From Phycisphaerae bacterium (GTDB lineage Bacteria; Planctomycetota; Phycisphaerae; Phycisphaerales; UBA1924), in the NCBI GenBank assembly GCA_016793805.1, contig JAEUIZ010000056.1:124001-188000 (forward strand): a stretch of DNA of 64,000 bases, read 5' to 3'. The translations under genes and the position numbers were made by a program. Under the pieces are notes generated by a model, which did not search any database, was not told the DNA's origin, and saw only the letters and a list, made by a program, of their open reading frames with translations. Of the stretch, positions 1-8,944 are shown piece after piece. The first letter of the stretch is position 1, and every line of letters starts with the position of its first letter.

Positions 1-714
1 CTCGGCGACGACGCGTCCGCCCTCGCCCTCGCGCAGCCGATCCAGCGTGTTCCCGCTCAGCCTGCCATACGGCCCGAACGACTGCACACGGAAGTAGACC
101 ACGCGCGCGCCGGGCGTGCCCGCCACGTACGCGTACGGCTCCCCGTCCGCCGCCCGCGTCCGAAGAAGCCGATCCACCAGCGCGATCATCCCCGCCACGC
201 TCTGGGTCGCCCTCGGCATGAGCGTCGGGTCGCGATCGGCCTCGAGCGCGAGTTTCAACCCCAGCCGCCTCGCGTCCTCGCGGAACCGCGTCTCGTAGAA
301 CCGCGCGATCTGGTAGGGGTCGTTGGGGTTGATCTCGACGCCCGCGGGGATCGTGCCGGCCTTCTTGGCCTCGGCCAGCCGTCGGCCCGCCACCGCCATC
401 CGGTCCTCGCCGTGCTCCCCGCCCTCGGCGTCGTCGGTCATGTGTCCCACGTCCGTGATGTTCATGACGTGCACGACCCGTCGCCCATGTTGCTCGCGAT
501 GGCGTCGCTGCTCGGGCGTCTCGTTGGCCAGTTCGCACAGCGGGGATTCGAGCCACCGCCGGAGCAGGTCGGCCGCCAGGAACGAGCGGAAGTTCCCGAT
601 GTGCGCGTCGTCATAGACCGTCGGCCCGCACGAGTAGAACGTGATCCGCGTCGCGTCCGCGGGCCGGAACTCCTCCAGGCGACGCGTGAGCGTGTTGTAC
701 AGACGCATCGGCAT
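1..714 (-). CDS. cysS: cysteinyl-tRNA synthetase, C-terminus beyond left edge
   Basis: Class I aminoacyl-tRNA synthetase that attaches cysteine to tRNA-Cys in the cytoplasm. The 238 visible residues begin MPMRLYNTLTRR. They carry FYSCGPTVYD, with Cys29 as the first zinc ligand, followed at once by AHIGNFRSF, whose HIGN (residues 38-41) is the family's form of the class I HIGH signature. The motif NITDVGHMTDD further on is also typical of CysS. The reading frame is open to the edge, so the anticodon-binding part and the KMSKS loop lie outside. Two in-frame ATGs exist, at 714 and 708. I prefer 714 because a TACCAT hexamer lies exactly six bases upstream, as in other apparently leaderless genes of this window. 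Confidence 0.94.
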   Translation of the reverse strand, partial: MPMRLYNTLTRRLEEFRPADATRITFYSCGPTVYDDAHIGNFRSFLAADLLRRWLESPLCELANETPEQRRHREQHGRRVVHVMNITDVGHMTDDAEGGEHGEDRMAVAGRRLAEAKKAGTIPAGVEINPNDPYQIARFYETRFREDARRLGLKLALEADRDPTLMPRATQSVAGMIALVDRLLRTRAADGEPYAYVAGTPGARVVYFRVQSFGPYGRLSGNTLDRLREGEGGRVVAE

Positions 715-720
715 GGGCGG

Positions 721-726
721 ATGGTA
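721..726 (-). promoter_or_regulatory. -10-like hexamer of cysS, apparently leaderless
   Basis: On the minus strand TACCAT ends six bases before the cysS ATG at 714. There is no purine-rich ribosome binding site between them. Transcription would start at or next to the ATG. No convincing -35 is visible. The call rests on the same spacing recurring at other genes in the window. Confidence 0.45.
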
Positions 727-754
727 GTGGGGGGGCGCCGGTCGCGCGCACGCC

Positions 755-2119
755 TCACGCCTCCGGCGTCGCCTCCAGCGGCTTGGCCTCCGGTTCCGGC
801 TCGGAGGCCGCTACCTCCACGCGAACCCGGGTGGCCCGCGTGGGCTCCGCCTCGACCACCCGCACGATCAACCCGGGTAGTTCCACGACCTCGCCCGCCT
901 CCGGGATCCGCCGGAGCAGCGTGCTCACCAGCCCCGCGATCGTGTCGTACTCGTCCGACTCCGGCAGTTCGACCCCCAGCGCCCGCAGGCGATCGTTCGC
1001 GTCCGAGATGTACGCCCGCGCGTCCAGGTCCGCCGTCCGCGCCGCCCCGTCCACCACGATCACCGGCGCGTCGTCCTCGGGCGCCTCGTACTCGTCCTGG
1101 ATCTCGCCCACGATCTCCTCGATGATGTCCTCGAGCGTCACGAGGCCCGACGTGCCCCCGAACTCGTCGGCCACCATCGCCACGTGGACCTTCTTGTCCA
1201 CGAACTCCTGCAGCAACTCGCGGATCGTCTTGGACTCCGGGACGAAGTACGCCGGCCGAAGGATCGACCGCAGTTCGAACCCCTTCCCGCTGGCCCGCGG
1301 CACGTCGCCCGCCATCCACCGCATGAGGTCCTTGATGTAGAACATCCCCACGATCGAGTCGAGCGTGCCGTCGTAGACGGGGATCCGCGAGTGCCGGCAC
1401 GTCCGGATGAACCGCACCACCTCGCCCAGGTTGTTCGTCAGGGCCAGCGCCTCGATCTCCGTCCGCGGGGTCATGATCTGGCGCACCGTCGTCTGGCTGA
1501 ACTCGACCACGGCCTGGATCATGTCCCGCTCGACCTGGTCGACCTGGCCCTCCTGCTGGGCCTCGTCCACCGCCGACATGATCTCCGCCTCGCGCTGCTC
1601 GGCCTCGGTCTCGTCGCTTCGGCCCGCGAGCCTGCGGATCGCCTCGTCGAGGAACGACACCACCGCGTTCAGCGGCGCCTGCATCGCGTAGCAGACCCGG
1701 ATCAGCCACGACCACGCGTAGACCGTCCGCTCCGCCGCGTACCCCGCCACGCTCTGCGGGATCACCAGCCCCACCACCCACACCAGGAGCGACGCCGCCA
1801 CGATCCCGATGAGCACCTGCAGGCCCGTGGGCGTCGGGTGGCTCGTGAACGACGCGACCCAGAAGACGGCCGCCACCGCCGTCACCATGTTGCACACGAT
1901 CCGCGGGAGTGCCACCGCCGTCAGGTGCCCGTCCACGTCCTCGAGGATCCGCTCCACGCGCCGACGCCCGGCCCCCGAGCCGGTCTTGGCGGCCCGCTCC
2001 TCGGCGAGTTCCGCCAGCCGCGTCCGAGTCATGTCCTTGAGCGAATGGAAGATCGTCGCCAGCAGCCCGCCGACGCCGGCCGAGAGCAGCCCCGTCCACA
2101 GCCACGCGCTCCCGTTCAT
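755..2119 (-). CDS. CNNM/CorC-type membrane protein with CBS pair
   Basis: A 454-residue membrane protein of the CNNM (DUF21) - CBS pair - CorC/HlyC family, often linked to magnesium or cobalt ion efflux. Hydrophobic segments lie near residues 6-24, 75-95, 98-125 and beyond. The first CBS motif starts at IMTPRTEIEAL and runs through SRIPVYDGTLDSIVG. The second contains VADEFGGTSGLVTLEDIIEE, the classic family signature. A CorC_HlyC domain fills the C-terminal third before an acidic, proline-rich tail. Its ATG overlaps the stop of ybeY by four bases (ATGA), so the two are probably translationally coupled. The ybeY-hemolysin-like pairing is common in bacteria. The transported ion cannot be read from the sequence. 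Confidence 0.9.
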   Translation of the reverse strand: MNGSAWLWTGLLSAGVGGLLATIFHSLKDMTRTRLAELAEERAAKTGSGAGRRRVERILEDVDGHLTAVALPRIVCNMVTAVAAVFWVASFTSHPTPTGLQVLIGIVAASLLVWVVGLVIPQSVAGYAAERTVYAWSWLIRVCYAMQAPLNAVVSFLDEAIRRLAGRSDETEAEQREAEIMSAVDEAQQEGQVDQVERDMIQAVVEFSQTTVRQIMTPRTEIEALALTNNLGEVVRFIRTCRHSRIPVYDGTLDSIVGMFYIKDLMRWMAGDVPRASGKGFELRSILRPAYFVPESKTIRELLQEFVDKKVHVAMVADEFGGTSGLVTLEDIIEEIVGEIQDEYEAPEDDAPVIVVDGAARTADLDARAYISDANDRLRALGVELPESDEYDTIAGLVSTLLRRIPEAGEVVELPGLIVRVVEAEPTRATRVRVEVAASEPEPEAKPLEATPEA

Positions 2120-2580
2120 GCGACGCTCCCGAACGTCGCGCCGACGCCGATCTCGATGAGCAGCGCGTCCTCCGCCGCGTGCATCCGCGCCGCCGACGCC
2201 TCGTCGTGGTCGTCGTGCCCGAGGCAGTGCAGCACCCCATGCACCACGTACAGCAGCAGTTCGCGCTCCACCGGGTGCCCCGCGGCCCGCGCCTGCCGCT
2301 CCGCTTCATCGACGCACACCAGCACGTCCGTGTCCAGCCCCGCCGACCCCGGGGCGCGCAGGTCGAACGTCAGCACGTCGGTCGTGCCCTCGACCCCCGA
2401 GTGCCGGCGATGGGCCGCGTCCATCTCCGCGTCCGAGACGATCCGTACCCCTACCCGCCCAGACACCCCGAGCCGGACCATTGCCGCGCCGGCGTGCCGT
2501 CGAATCCACTCTTGCTGAACCGCCGTCACGCGCCCGCAGGCGTCAGTTACCTCGACTTGGATGGAGTCATCATCCGCCAT
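2116..2580 (-). CDS. ybeY: endoribonuclease YbeY (16S rRNA maturation)
   Basis: Metal-dependent single-strand endoribonuclease acting in 16S rRNA 3'-end maturation and ribosome quality control. The diagnostic zinc site is HGVLHCLGHDDHDEA near the C-terminus, a DDH variant of the usual HGxLHLxGYDH. TDVLTFDL and VCVDEAERQA upstream are also typical of the family. I start at the ATG giving MADDDSIQ (154 residues); a TTG seven codons further upstream (2601) is possible. The gene is followed with a four-base overlap by the CBS/CorC protein, so both probably share a transcript. Confidence 0.92.
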   Translation of the reverse strand: MADDDSIQVEVTDACGRVTAVQQEWIRRHAGAAMVRLGVSGRVGVRIVSDAEMDAAHRRHSGVEGTTDVLTFDLRAPGSAGLDTDVLVCVDEAERQARAAGHPVERELLLYVVHGVLHCLGHDDHDEASAARMHAAEDALLIEIGVGATFGSVA

Positions 2581-2612
2581 AGCCCCGCTTCCGCGAACCA
2601 ATCACTACTTTC

Positions 2613-2630
2613 CCTAGAATCAAGTCTAGG
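2613..2630. repeat. short inverted repeat upstream of ybeY
   Basis: Perfect six-base arms (cctaga / tctagg) separated by six bases lie in the relatively AT-rich 210-bp gap between the divergent ybeY and the zinc-ribbon gene. The size and position would suit an operator, but nothing identifies a regulator. The rest of the gap shows no gene that I can support. Confidence 0.35.
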
Positions 2631-2778
2631 TCTTCCAAGGTCGGTAGGCCGAACCAGGCCATGAGTTTGATAGGATTGTGATAGGTAATTGAATGCCTCA
2701 CCGCGGCGAAGTTCGTTGTATGTAAGGATTCAAACCGCATCGTCTTCCGATCAGTCTCCGACTCGCGCCGCCGTGGGG

Positions 2779-2784
2779 TAGGCT
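2779..2784 (+). promoter_or_regulatory. -10-like hexamer, leaderless start of zinc-ribbon gene
   Basis: TAGGCT ends six bases before the ATG at 2791, and no Shine-Dalgarno sequence fits in between. The spacing matches the other leaderless candidates of the window. No clear -35 is seen. Confidence 0.4.
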
Positions 2785-2790
2785 CCCGAC

Positions 2791-4389
2791 ATGTCTGAGG
2801 CCGATCCCAGCCCGGCATCCAACGAGCCCTCCTCAGCCGTCGCCGGCCCCCGCGCCGAGCCCAGCCGCCGGACCGTCGGCCTCGCCTGCGACCAGTGCGG
2901 CTACTTGCTCTGGGGCATGCGCGACCGCCGCTGCCCCGAGTGCGGGCGCGGCTTCCTGCCCAGCGACTACGACTTCGTGCCCGGCGCCGTCGCGTTCGCG
3001 TGCCCGCACTGCGACCAGGCGTACTTCGGCACCGGCCGCTACGGGCGACTCGAGCCCTTCGTCTTCTCCTGCGTCCGCTGCGGCGAGCGTCTCTCTATGG
3101 ACGACACGATCGTCACGCCCGCGCCGGGTGTCGATCCGATGCGCACCGTCGCGGCCGGGCTCCCCTGGCTCGACCGCGCCCGCCTCGGCCGCTTCACCGC
3201 CTGGCGCAAGACCCTCGTGCTGGCGCTCTTCGACCCCGCCCGGCTTGCCCGAGCCATGCCCGACCCCGCTGGCGGGTGCGGCGGCGTTCGTTTCGGCGTG
3301 CTCACCATCTTGATGTACCTCGCCGTCATGTTCCTCCCTTTCGTGGCGCTCGTCGCGTTCAGCGTCGCCCGTGCCGGCGGGTTGGGAGGGTGGGGGGGAG
3401 GCGGCATCTTCCTCGCCTCCTCGTTCCTGCTCACGGCCCTGTTCCTCCTCCTGCTCGTTCCGCTCTGGGGCCTCCTGGCGCACCTCGTGCTGATCTGCAC
3501 CGGCCGGCGGGCGGGCGGGCTCTCGCGGACGCTCGGCGCGATGGGCTTCGCCTCCGGGTGCGCCGTGCTCGGCGCTGTCCCATGCCTGGGCGTCTATCTG
3601 CTTCCGATCGCCGCCATCTGGCCCGCCATCAGCGGGATCATCATCCTCCGCCATGCGCAGCGCGTCGGCTGGTGGCGGTCCGTGTTCGCGGTCGGCCTTG
3701 GACCCGTGCTCGTGGCGGTCGGCGCGACCCTGCTGTTCGCGCTCCCCGCGTACCTGGGAGCGAGGATCTCCCTCGGCACCGCGCGGGCCCAGGCCGCGCA
3801 GGCTCGCGCTGCCGCCCTCGCCGCGGCCCAGACCCTCCCGCCCTCGGCGATGCCCTCGACGCACGGCGTCACGGCGGGCCTGCGCACGTTCCAACTCGAC
3901 CACGGGCGCTGGCCCGCGCACGCCCTCGAAGCGATCGAGGCCAACGCCTTCCCCGCCACGACGCTCTGCATGCCCGATGCCGCGATCCCGCGGGTGCTCG
4001 CGGACGTGCCCGCCGGCGGGACAGGCCTGGATCGCTTCGTCTTCCTCGAGCGACCCGACGCTCGTCTCGCGATCTCGCGCGCCGTCGCCAACCTCCCGCC
4101 GGGCGTCGTCGCCCATCGCCTCGGGGACTTTGTCTTCACCTACCACGGCGTCAACCACAACGGCGACGGTCGCCTCTGGATCGTCGTCGCCCGCGGCGAA
4201 GTCGGCGCCGATCCCGCCAACGGCGTCGTCGGTCGCGGGCTCGTCGCGGGCCAACTCGACGGAACGATCCACCCCGTCACCGAGGCCAACGTCCCCGCCG
4301 CCCTCGCCGAGCAGAACGAGATCCGCGCCGAGCATGGGATGCCTCCGCTCCCCGACCCGGCGATCGTCACGCACGAGAGGCCGAAGTAG
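2791..4389 (+). CDS. double zinc-ribbon polytopic membrane protein
   Basis: A 532-residue protein of unknown role. The N-terminus carries two four-cysteine zinc ribbons: C33/C36 with C48/C51 (CDQCGYLLWG...CPECG) and C71/C74 with C94/C97. The first ribbon is of a type frequently seen at the N-terminus of planctomycete membrane proteins. About four hydrophobic stretches follow (roughly residues 165-195, 203-240, 248-288 and 296-327), arranged as in Yip1-like domains. The last 200 residues look like a soluble, pseudopilin-like extracytoplasmic region without a lead motif. It stands alone between divergent ybeY and convergent rpsA. The start is supported by the -10-like hexamer six bases upstream. 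Confidence 0.82.
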   Translation: MSEADPSPASNEPSSAVAGPRAEPSRRTVGLACDQCGYLLWGMRDRRCPECGRGFLPSDYDFVPGAVAFACPHCDQAYFGTGRYGRLEPFVFSCVRCGERLSMDDTIVTPAPGVDPMRTVAAGLPWLDRARLGRFTAWRKTLVLALFDPARLARAMPDPAGGCGGVRFGVLTILMYLAVMFLPFVALVAFSVARAGGLGGWGGGGIFLASSFLLTALFLLLLVPLWGLLAHLVLICTGRRAGGLSRTLGAMGFASGCAVLGAVPCLGVYLLPIAAIWPAISGIIILRHAQRVGWWRSVFAVGLGPVLVAVGATLLFALPAYLGARISLGTARAQAAQARAAALAAAQTLPPSAMPSTHGVTAGLRTFQLDHGRWPAHALEAIEANAFPATTLCMPDAAIPRVLADVPAGGTGLDRFVFLERPDARLAISRAVANLPPGVVAHRLGDFVFTYHGVNHNGDGRLWIVVARGEVGADPANGVVGRGLVAGQLDGTIHPVTEANVPAALAEQNEIRAEHGMPPLPDPAIVTHERPK

Positions 4390-4410
4390 TTCCGGCGCAC
4401 CAACGAAAGA

Positions 4411-4430
4411 ACCCCCGCACGGGCGGGGGT
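4411..4430 (-). terminator. hairpin terminator of rpsA
   Basis: A perfect eight-base stem (acccccgc / gcgggggt) with a four-base loop. Read on the minus strand it is followed by TCTTTCGTT, a short U-rich tail, just after the rpsA stop. It lies between convergent genes and may also serve the plus-strand gene. Confidence 0.75.
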
Positions 4431-4459
4431 CCTGGGTTCGCATGGGTTGTCTGGAGCGG

Positions 4460-6235
4460 CTACCGCTCGGGCATGCGGATCTTGTCGGTGCCCATCGCGT
4501 CGTGGGCGTCCATCCCGCCCCGGGTGGGGAACGACTCGCGTCCGCCGCCGCCGGAGCGGCCGGTGTCGGAGCCCGAGGTGTCGCCCCACTGGGCGCGCTT
4601 GAGCGACAGCCCGATCTTGCGATCGGCCGTGTCGACGCGGAGGATCTTGACGTCCACCTCGTCGCCGGGCTTGACGACGTCCTGCGGGTTCTCGACCTTG
4701 TGGTCGGCCAGTTCCGAGATGTGCAGGAGGCCCTCGAGGTCGGACTCGAGCTCGACGAACACGCCGAAGTTGGTGATCTTGGTCACGGCCCCGCGGACGA
4801 CCATGCCGGGCTTGTAGTGCTCGGGGATCGCGCTGATCCACGGGTCCTCGGTGAGTTGCTTGACGCCCAGGCTGACGCGCTGCTTGGACTGGTCGACGTC
4901 CAGCACGACGCACCGCACGCTGTCGCCCTTCTTCACCACCTCGTTCGGGTGCGTCACCTTCTTCGTCCACGACATGTCCGAGATGTGCAGCAGCCCGTCG
5001 ATCCCCGGCTCGATCTCCACGAACGCGCCGTAGTTCGCCATGTTGCGGACCTTGCCCTCGATGACCGTCCCCGGCGGGTACTTCTCGGCCACCAGTTCCC
5101 ACGGGTTCACCTCGGTCTGCTTCATCCCGAGGCTGATCTCCTGCTTCTCCTTGTTGATGTCCAGGACGACGACGTCCACCTCCTGCCCGGGCTGCACGAT
5201 CTCGGACGGGTGGTTCACGCGGCGGGTCCACGACATCTCCGAGATGTGGACCAGGCCCTCGATCCCGTCCTCCAGCCGCACGAACGCGCCATAGGACATG
5301 ATGTTGACGACCGAGCCCTTCACGCGGGAGTTGACCGGGTACTTCTTCTCGATCTGCTCCCACGGGCTCGCCTCGCGCTGCTTCAGGCCCAGCGCGATCT
5401 TCTCCTTCTCCCGGTCGATATTCAGGACCTTCACCTCGACCTTCTGGTCGATCTTCAGCAGTTCGCTCGGGTGGTTGATCCGGCCCCACGACATGTCCGT
5501 GATGTGCAGCAGCCCGTCGATCCCGCCCAGGTCCACGAACGCCCCGAAGTCGGCGATGTTCTTCACCGTTCCGTTGATCACGTCGCCTTCCTTCAGGCCC
5601 TCGAGCAGGCGCCGCTTCGCCGCGTCGCGCTCCTCCTCGATCAGTTTCCGCCGGCTGATGACGATGTTGTGCCGCTCCAGGTCGATCTTCAGGATCGACG
5701 CCCGCACGCGCTTCCCGATGAAGTCCCCGATCTCGCCCGGGCGGCGGACGTCCACCTGCGACGCCGGCAGGAACACCGGCACGCCGATGTCCACCAGCAG
5801 ACCGCCCTTGATCTTCCGCATCACCGTCCCCTCGACGACGTCGCCCTCCTTCGTCGTGTCGGTGATCCGCTGCCAGTTGAGCATCCGGTCGGCCTTGCGC
5901 TTCGAGAGCGCGATCAGGCCCCCCTCACCCTCCATGCTCTCCAGCAGCACGTCGATCAAGTCCCCGACCTTGGGCTCGTTCCCCGCGAACTCCTCCTTCG
6001 GGATCAGGCCCTCGGACTTCAGCCCCACCTCGACGACGATGTCCTCGCCCGCCGTCCCCACCACCTTGCCCTTGATCAGTTTCCCCGGCGAGAGTTCCTT
6101 GATCGCCTCGCCCAGGAATGAGTCCATGTACTCGGCGTCCTCGGCCTTGGGCTTCCGCCCGAACGCCTGCGCGAGCAGCGCGTCCGCCTCAGAGTCGGTG
6201 TTGCCAAGCGACGCGAGCAGCGTTTCGTCGATCAT
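4460..6235 (-). CDS. rpsA: 30S ribosomal protein S1
   Basis: RNA-binding S1 protein that brings mRNA to the small ribosomal subunit. At 591 residues it carries six consecutive S1 (OB-fold) repeats, beginning near residue 50 and ending near 540. The later copies share the motif GLLHISDMSW, which appears several times (also GLVHISEMSW and GLLHISELAD). A glycine/arginine-rich tail follows (SGGGGRESFPTRGG). Six repeats match the full-length S1 of Gram-negative bacteria. A GAAGGAAG ribosome binding site precedes the ATG, so this gene has a conventional leader, unlike several neighbours. Confidence 0.97.
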   Translation of the reverse strand: MIDETLLASLGNTDSEADALLAQAFGRKPKAEDAEYMDSFLGEAIKELSPGKLIKGKVVGTAGEDIVVEVGLKSEGLIPKEEFAGNEPKVGDLIDVLLESMEGEGGLIALSKRKADRMLNWQRITDTTKEGDVVEGTVMRKIKGGLLVDIGVPVFLPASQVDVRRPGEIGDFIGKRVRASILKIDLERHNIVISRRKLIEEERDAAKRRLLEGLKEGDVINGTVKNIADFGAFVDLGGIDGLLHITDMSWGRINHPSELLKIDQKVEVKVLNIDREKEKIALGLKQREASPWEQIEKKYPVNSRVKGSVVNIMSYGAFVRLEDGIEGLVHISEMSWTRRVNHPSEIVQPGQEVDVVVLDINKEKQEISLGMKQTEVNPWELVAEKYPPGTVIEGKVRNMANYGAFVEIEPGIDGLLHISDMSWTKKVTHPNEVVKKGDSVRCVVLDVDQSKQRVSLGVKQLTEDPWISAIPEHYKPGMVVRGAVTKITNFGVFVELESDLEGLLHISELADHKVENPQDVVKPGDEVDVKILRVDTADRKIGLSLKRAQWGDTSGSDTGRSGGGGRESFPTRGGMDAHDAMGTDKIRMPER

Positions 6236-6443
6236 CGGTCTGTGCTTCCTTCACGCCCAGCCGCCCGCGCGTCGCGCCGGTCCGACTCGCTCGGCGTCCA
6301 GGCTTGCGACCACGGGTCAGATCCCGCGATCGGCCCCCTCGGGGCGGCATGGAGCCTCTCGTCGCCGCGCCCCACGCTCGTGAGGAATCCCGCGGCCCGG
6401 CAGACCTCAAGCATAGGACCCGATCCGCCCCCGGACGACCCGC

Positions 6444-7604
6444 CTATGCCCCCGACACCGCACGCCCATACAGCCCGTCGAACTGGTCCAGAACCCGGTC
6501 CCGGTTCAGGTGCTCCATCACCCAACGCCGCCCGCGATCCCCCATCGCCCGACGCTCCGCCCCGTCGTCGATCAGCCGACCCACCGCCCCGGCCACCGCG
6601 CCCGCCTCCGGCGATCCGATCACCAGCGAACTCCCGCTCGACTCCAACTCCGGCCAGATGTCCACCGCCTTCGTCGTCACCACCGGCGTCCCGCACGCCA
6701 ACGCCTCCACCAGCACCAGCCCGAAGTTCTCCTGGTACGACGGCAGCACCAGCATGTCGCCCGCACGAAGCACGCGCGTCTTGTCCGCCCCCACCACATG
6801 CCCAAGGAAGTGAATCCGCTCCGCGACGCCCTCGGACGCCGCCAACGACTCCAGCGTTCGCTGATACTCCGCGGGGCCAGTCCCCGCGACCAGAACCTCG
6901 GCCTCTCTGCCCGATCGCGACAACATCCCCGCCGCCTCGATCAGGCGCTCCAACCCCTTCTTCGGGTGCAGCCGCCCCATGAACACGATCGTCGGCAGGC
7001 TCGTATCCCCCGGGAGCGCCTCCCGGCACGCCGCCTTCGCCGGCAACACCCGGTACGGCTCGATGTCCAGCAGCAGCGGCGCCACGCCCGCCCGGTTCTC
7101 TGGGAGCCACCGCCGCGCCTGCATCGCCTCGCCCTCGGCCGTGCAGTGCACCGCCCCGGCGCCGCGGATCATCCGATTCCCGACCAGCCGCAGGTACGCC
7201 CGCTTCTTCAGGCCCTTCTGCGCCATCGACCAGTCGTCCAGCATCCCGTGCGCGCTGAGCACGTACGGCGTGCCCACCCGCCGCGCGATCTGCGCTACGT
7301 GCGCCGACGCCGGCAGCCAGATCTCCTGAATGTGAACCAGGTCCGTCTTGGAGAACAGAATCTCCAGCGTCCGCCGCGACCACCGCGTCAGCAACTTGAT
7401 CGGGCCGCCCAGAGGCGGAATCTCAAGTACTTTCGGGTGCCCCGGCTCCCCCGCCTTCCACGACTCGGGAACATCCCGGGCCTCGAACGTCACCAGCGTC
7501 ACGTCGTGCCCGCGCTGGGCCAGGCCAGCGCACAGGTCCAGCGTGGCACGTGCCACCCCGCCGTCCTCGGTTCGGACGCGTGTCAGAAAGTGAACCACCC
7601 GCAT
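6444..7604 (-). CDS. glycosyltransferase family 4 (GT-B fold)
   Basis: Cytoplasmic or membrane-associated sugar transferase, probably for cell-envelope or exopolysaccharide glycans. MRVVHFLTRVRTEDGGVARA opens an N-terminal Rossmann domain with the glycine-rich loop of glycosyltransferases that use activated sugars. The C-terminal half has GRLHPKKGLERLIEA and the donor-binding E-x7-E region ENFGLVLVEALACGTPVV. I start at the ATG preceded by AAGGGTGG rather than eight codons upstream. The acceptor and donor are unknown, and no other polysaccharide gene is adjacent. Confidence 0.88.
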   Translation of the reverse strand: MRVVHFLTRVRTEDGGVARATLDLCAGLAQRGHDVTLVTFEARDVPESWKAGEPGHPKVLEIPPLGGPIKLLTRWSRRTLEILFSKTDLVHIQEIWLPASAHVAQIARRVGTPYVLSAHGMLDDWSMAQKGLKKRAYLRLVGNRMIRGAGAVHCTAEGEAMQARRWLPENRAGVAPLLLDIEPYRVLPAKAACREALPGDTSLPTIVFMGRLHPKKGLERLIEAAGMLSRSGREAEVLVAGTGPAEYQRTLESLAASEGVAERIHFLGHVVGADKTRVLRAGDMLVLPSYQENFGLVLVEALACGTPVVTTKAVDIWPELESSGSSLVIGSPEAGAVAGAVGRLIDDGAERRAMGDRGRRWVMEHLNRDRVLDQFDGLYGRAVSGA

Positions 7605-7737
7605 GGCATCCACCCTTTTGGAGCGCACGTGCGTCTCCTCAAAGGTGCATCACGATTCCGAGAATGCCAAGAGAACCGTTGCTTTTTTCTCGAACCGTCC
7701 CGAACACGTCCCCCCCACGACAGCGGCACGTAGGTCC

Positions 7738-7777
7738 AAAAAAGACCGCGGCCCGGCCGAAGCCGAGCCGCGGGTCG
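7738..7777 (-). terminator. rho-independent terminator of the VWA gene
   Basis: On the minus strand a strong GC-rich stem (gacccgcggc pairing with gccgcggtc around a loop that itself pairs as ggcttcggcc) is followed by seven T residues. It lies about 35 bases after the stop of the VWA gene. Confidence 0.8.
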
Positions 7778-7812
7778 ATCGTAATCTGCCAGAGGCCCCG
7801 AAGGGCTCCGGC

Positions 7813-8721
7813 TTAGCGGCGGATGCGACGGACGACGCCGACGCCCACCAGGCCGATCAGGCCCATCCACGCGCCCGTGGGGAGCGGGATGGTCTGCTGA
7901 ACGATCTCCTGCACCTTCAGGTCCACGAAGGCCTTAGTGAAGGAGAGGGCGGTGTTGCCGCCGAGGCGGAGCTGGTTGAGGTCCCACGCCGCGCCGTTGA
8001 CCGGGCCCATCGGGCCGACGAAGCCGACGCCGAAGGCCATGTTGATGTAGTCGGCCTCGGTAGTGCCGAACGCGCTGGAGACGCGAGCGCCGGGGCTCTT
8101 GATGAAGCCGCCCGAGCCGTCCGCGCGATAGTTGATCGCGTTGGGGTTGATCGGGGGAGTACCGACCGTCTTGCCGTTGATCCCCAGCGCCGGGTTGGTG
8201 TTGGCGCCATTGTTGAGCGCGGCATCGACGACGACGTTGAGGAGGGCGTTGCGAGCGTTGAGCGCCGCCGAGAGGCTGGCGAACGTCACCGCGCCATTGA
8301 CGACGTCGCGGTCCTCGTCCGTGATGAGGATGAAGTTCTGGGCCGCGCCGGGGCGGAACGTGTAGCCCAAGGCGAAGTTCACGCCGGCGTACCCGTCCTC
8401 GGTCGCGCCGGTCGTCACGAGCGAGCCTGCCGCGGCCGCGAACTGCGCCGCCGTGCCGAACTGCCCGCCGCCGACGTTGATCTGACGGCCCGCGTTGCCC
8501 GCGCCGCCGCCGCCGAACCCGACCAGGCCGTACTGCGCCTGCACGCCCTTGGCCGCCAGACCCGCGTCCAGCGACGCGATCATGCTGGCGATCCACGCAT
8601 GCTCGCCGGCCATCGAGCCCGACTCGTCCACCACGAAAACGATGTCCGCGATCGAAGCGGCCTGCGCAGAGGCCGCAACCATCGCCGCGGCCAAAAGGCC
8701 GCACGCACTGCTCATCTTCAT
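7813..8721 (-). CDS. exported von Willebrand factor A protein, C-terminal sorting tail
   Basis: A 302-residue exported protein. A signal peptide (MKMSSACGLLAAAMVAASAQA) leads directly into a VWA domain that opens with FVVDESGSMAG, containing the DxSxS part of the metal-ion-dependent adhesion site. FILITDEDRDV further on is the typical VWA central strand. The last 25 residues (PLPTG, a hydrophobic helix, RRIRR) resemble a PEP-CTERM-type sorting signal. A strong AGGAGGG precedes the chosen ATG. It probably acts as a surface adhesion or protein-binding module. Transcribed alone, with its own promoter and terminator. Confidence 0.87.
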   Translation of the reverse strand: MKMSSACGLLAAAMVAASAQAASIADIVFVVDESGSMAGEHAWIASMIASLDAGLAAKGVQAQYGLVGFGGGGAGNAGRQINVGGGQFGTAAQFAAAAGSLVTTGATEDGYAGVNFALGYTFRPGAAQNFILITDEDRDVVNGAVTFASLSAALNARNALLNVVVDAALNNGANTNPALGINGKTVGTPPINPNAINYRADGSGGFIKSPGARVSSAFGTTEADYINMAFGVGFVGPMGPVNGAAWDLNQLRLGGNTALSFTKAFVDLKVQEIVQQTIPLPTGAWMGLIGLVGVGVVRRIRR

Positions 8722-8824
8722 ATCGAACCCTCCTTCTCTTTCCGGAGCGTTAGCCCCAACGACTCGTGCACAACCTCCACCGACGCGACAAAGGGTGTTC
8801 ACCCCCTCTGCAACGAACTCCCGT

Positions 8825-8852
8825 ACAGTACCAACAAAGCGTCAAATGGCAA
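8825..8852 (-). promoter_or_regulatory. sigma70-like promoter of the VWA gene
   Basis: Minus strand: TTGCCA, a 16-base spacer ending in GTTGG, then TACTGT, about 100 bases before the VWA start. The stretch is AT-richer than its surroundings. Confidence 0.45.
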
Positions 8853-8944
8853 GACCTTGGACTGAAAAACCGCGCAGGATTTCCTAGTACTCGCGCAATC
8901 ATAACGTCCTATAACAGAACGCGGTCTGTGTCGGCATCCCATCT

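Noticed and set aside
462-2309. Very long open frames antisense or out of frame to cysS, the CBS protein and many other genes
   Set aside because: In GC-rich DNA stops are rare off-frame. Their translations are Arg/Gly/Pro-rich and low-complexity, and each is explained by a recognisable gene in another frame.
2640-2760. tRNA gene suggested by a GGATTCAAACC segment
   Set aside because: No matching acceptor stem, anticodon arm or D arm can be folded around it.
2570-2818. 82-codon minus-strand frame across the ybeY/zinc-ribbon gap
   Set aside because: It overlaps the starts of both flanking genes, has no family resemblance, and its region looks like promoter DNA.
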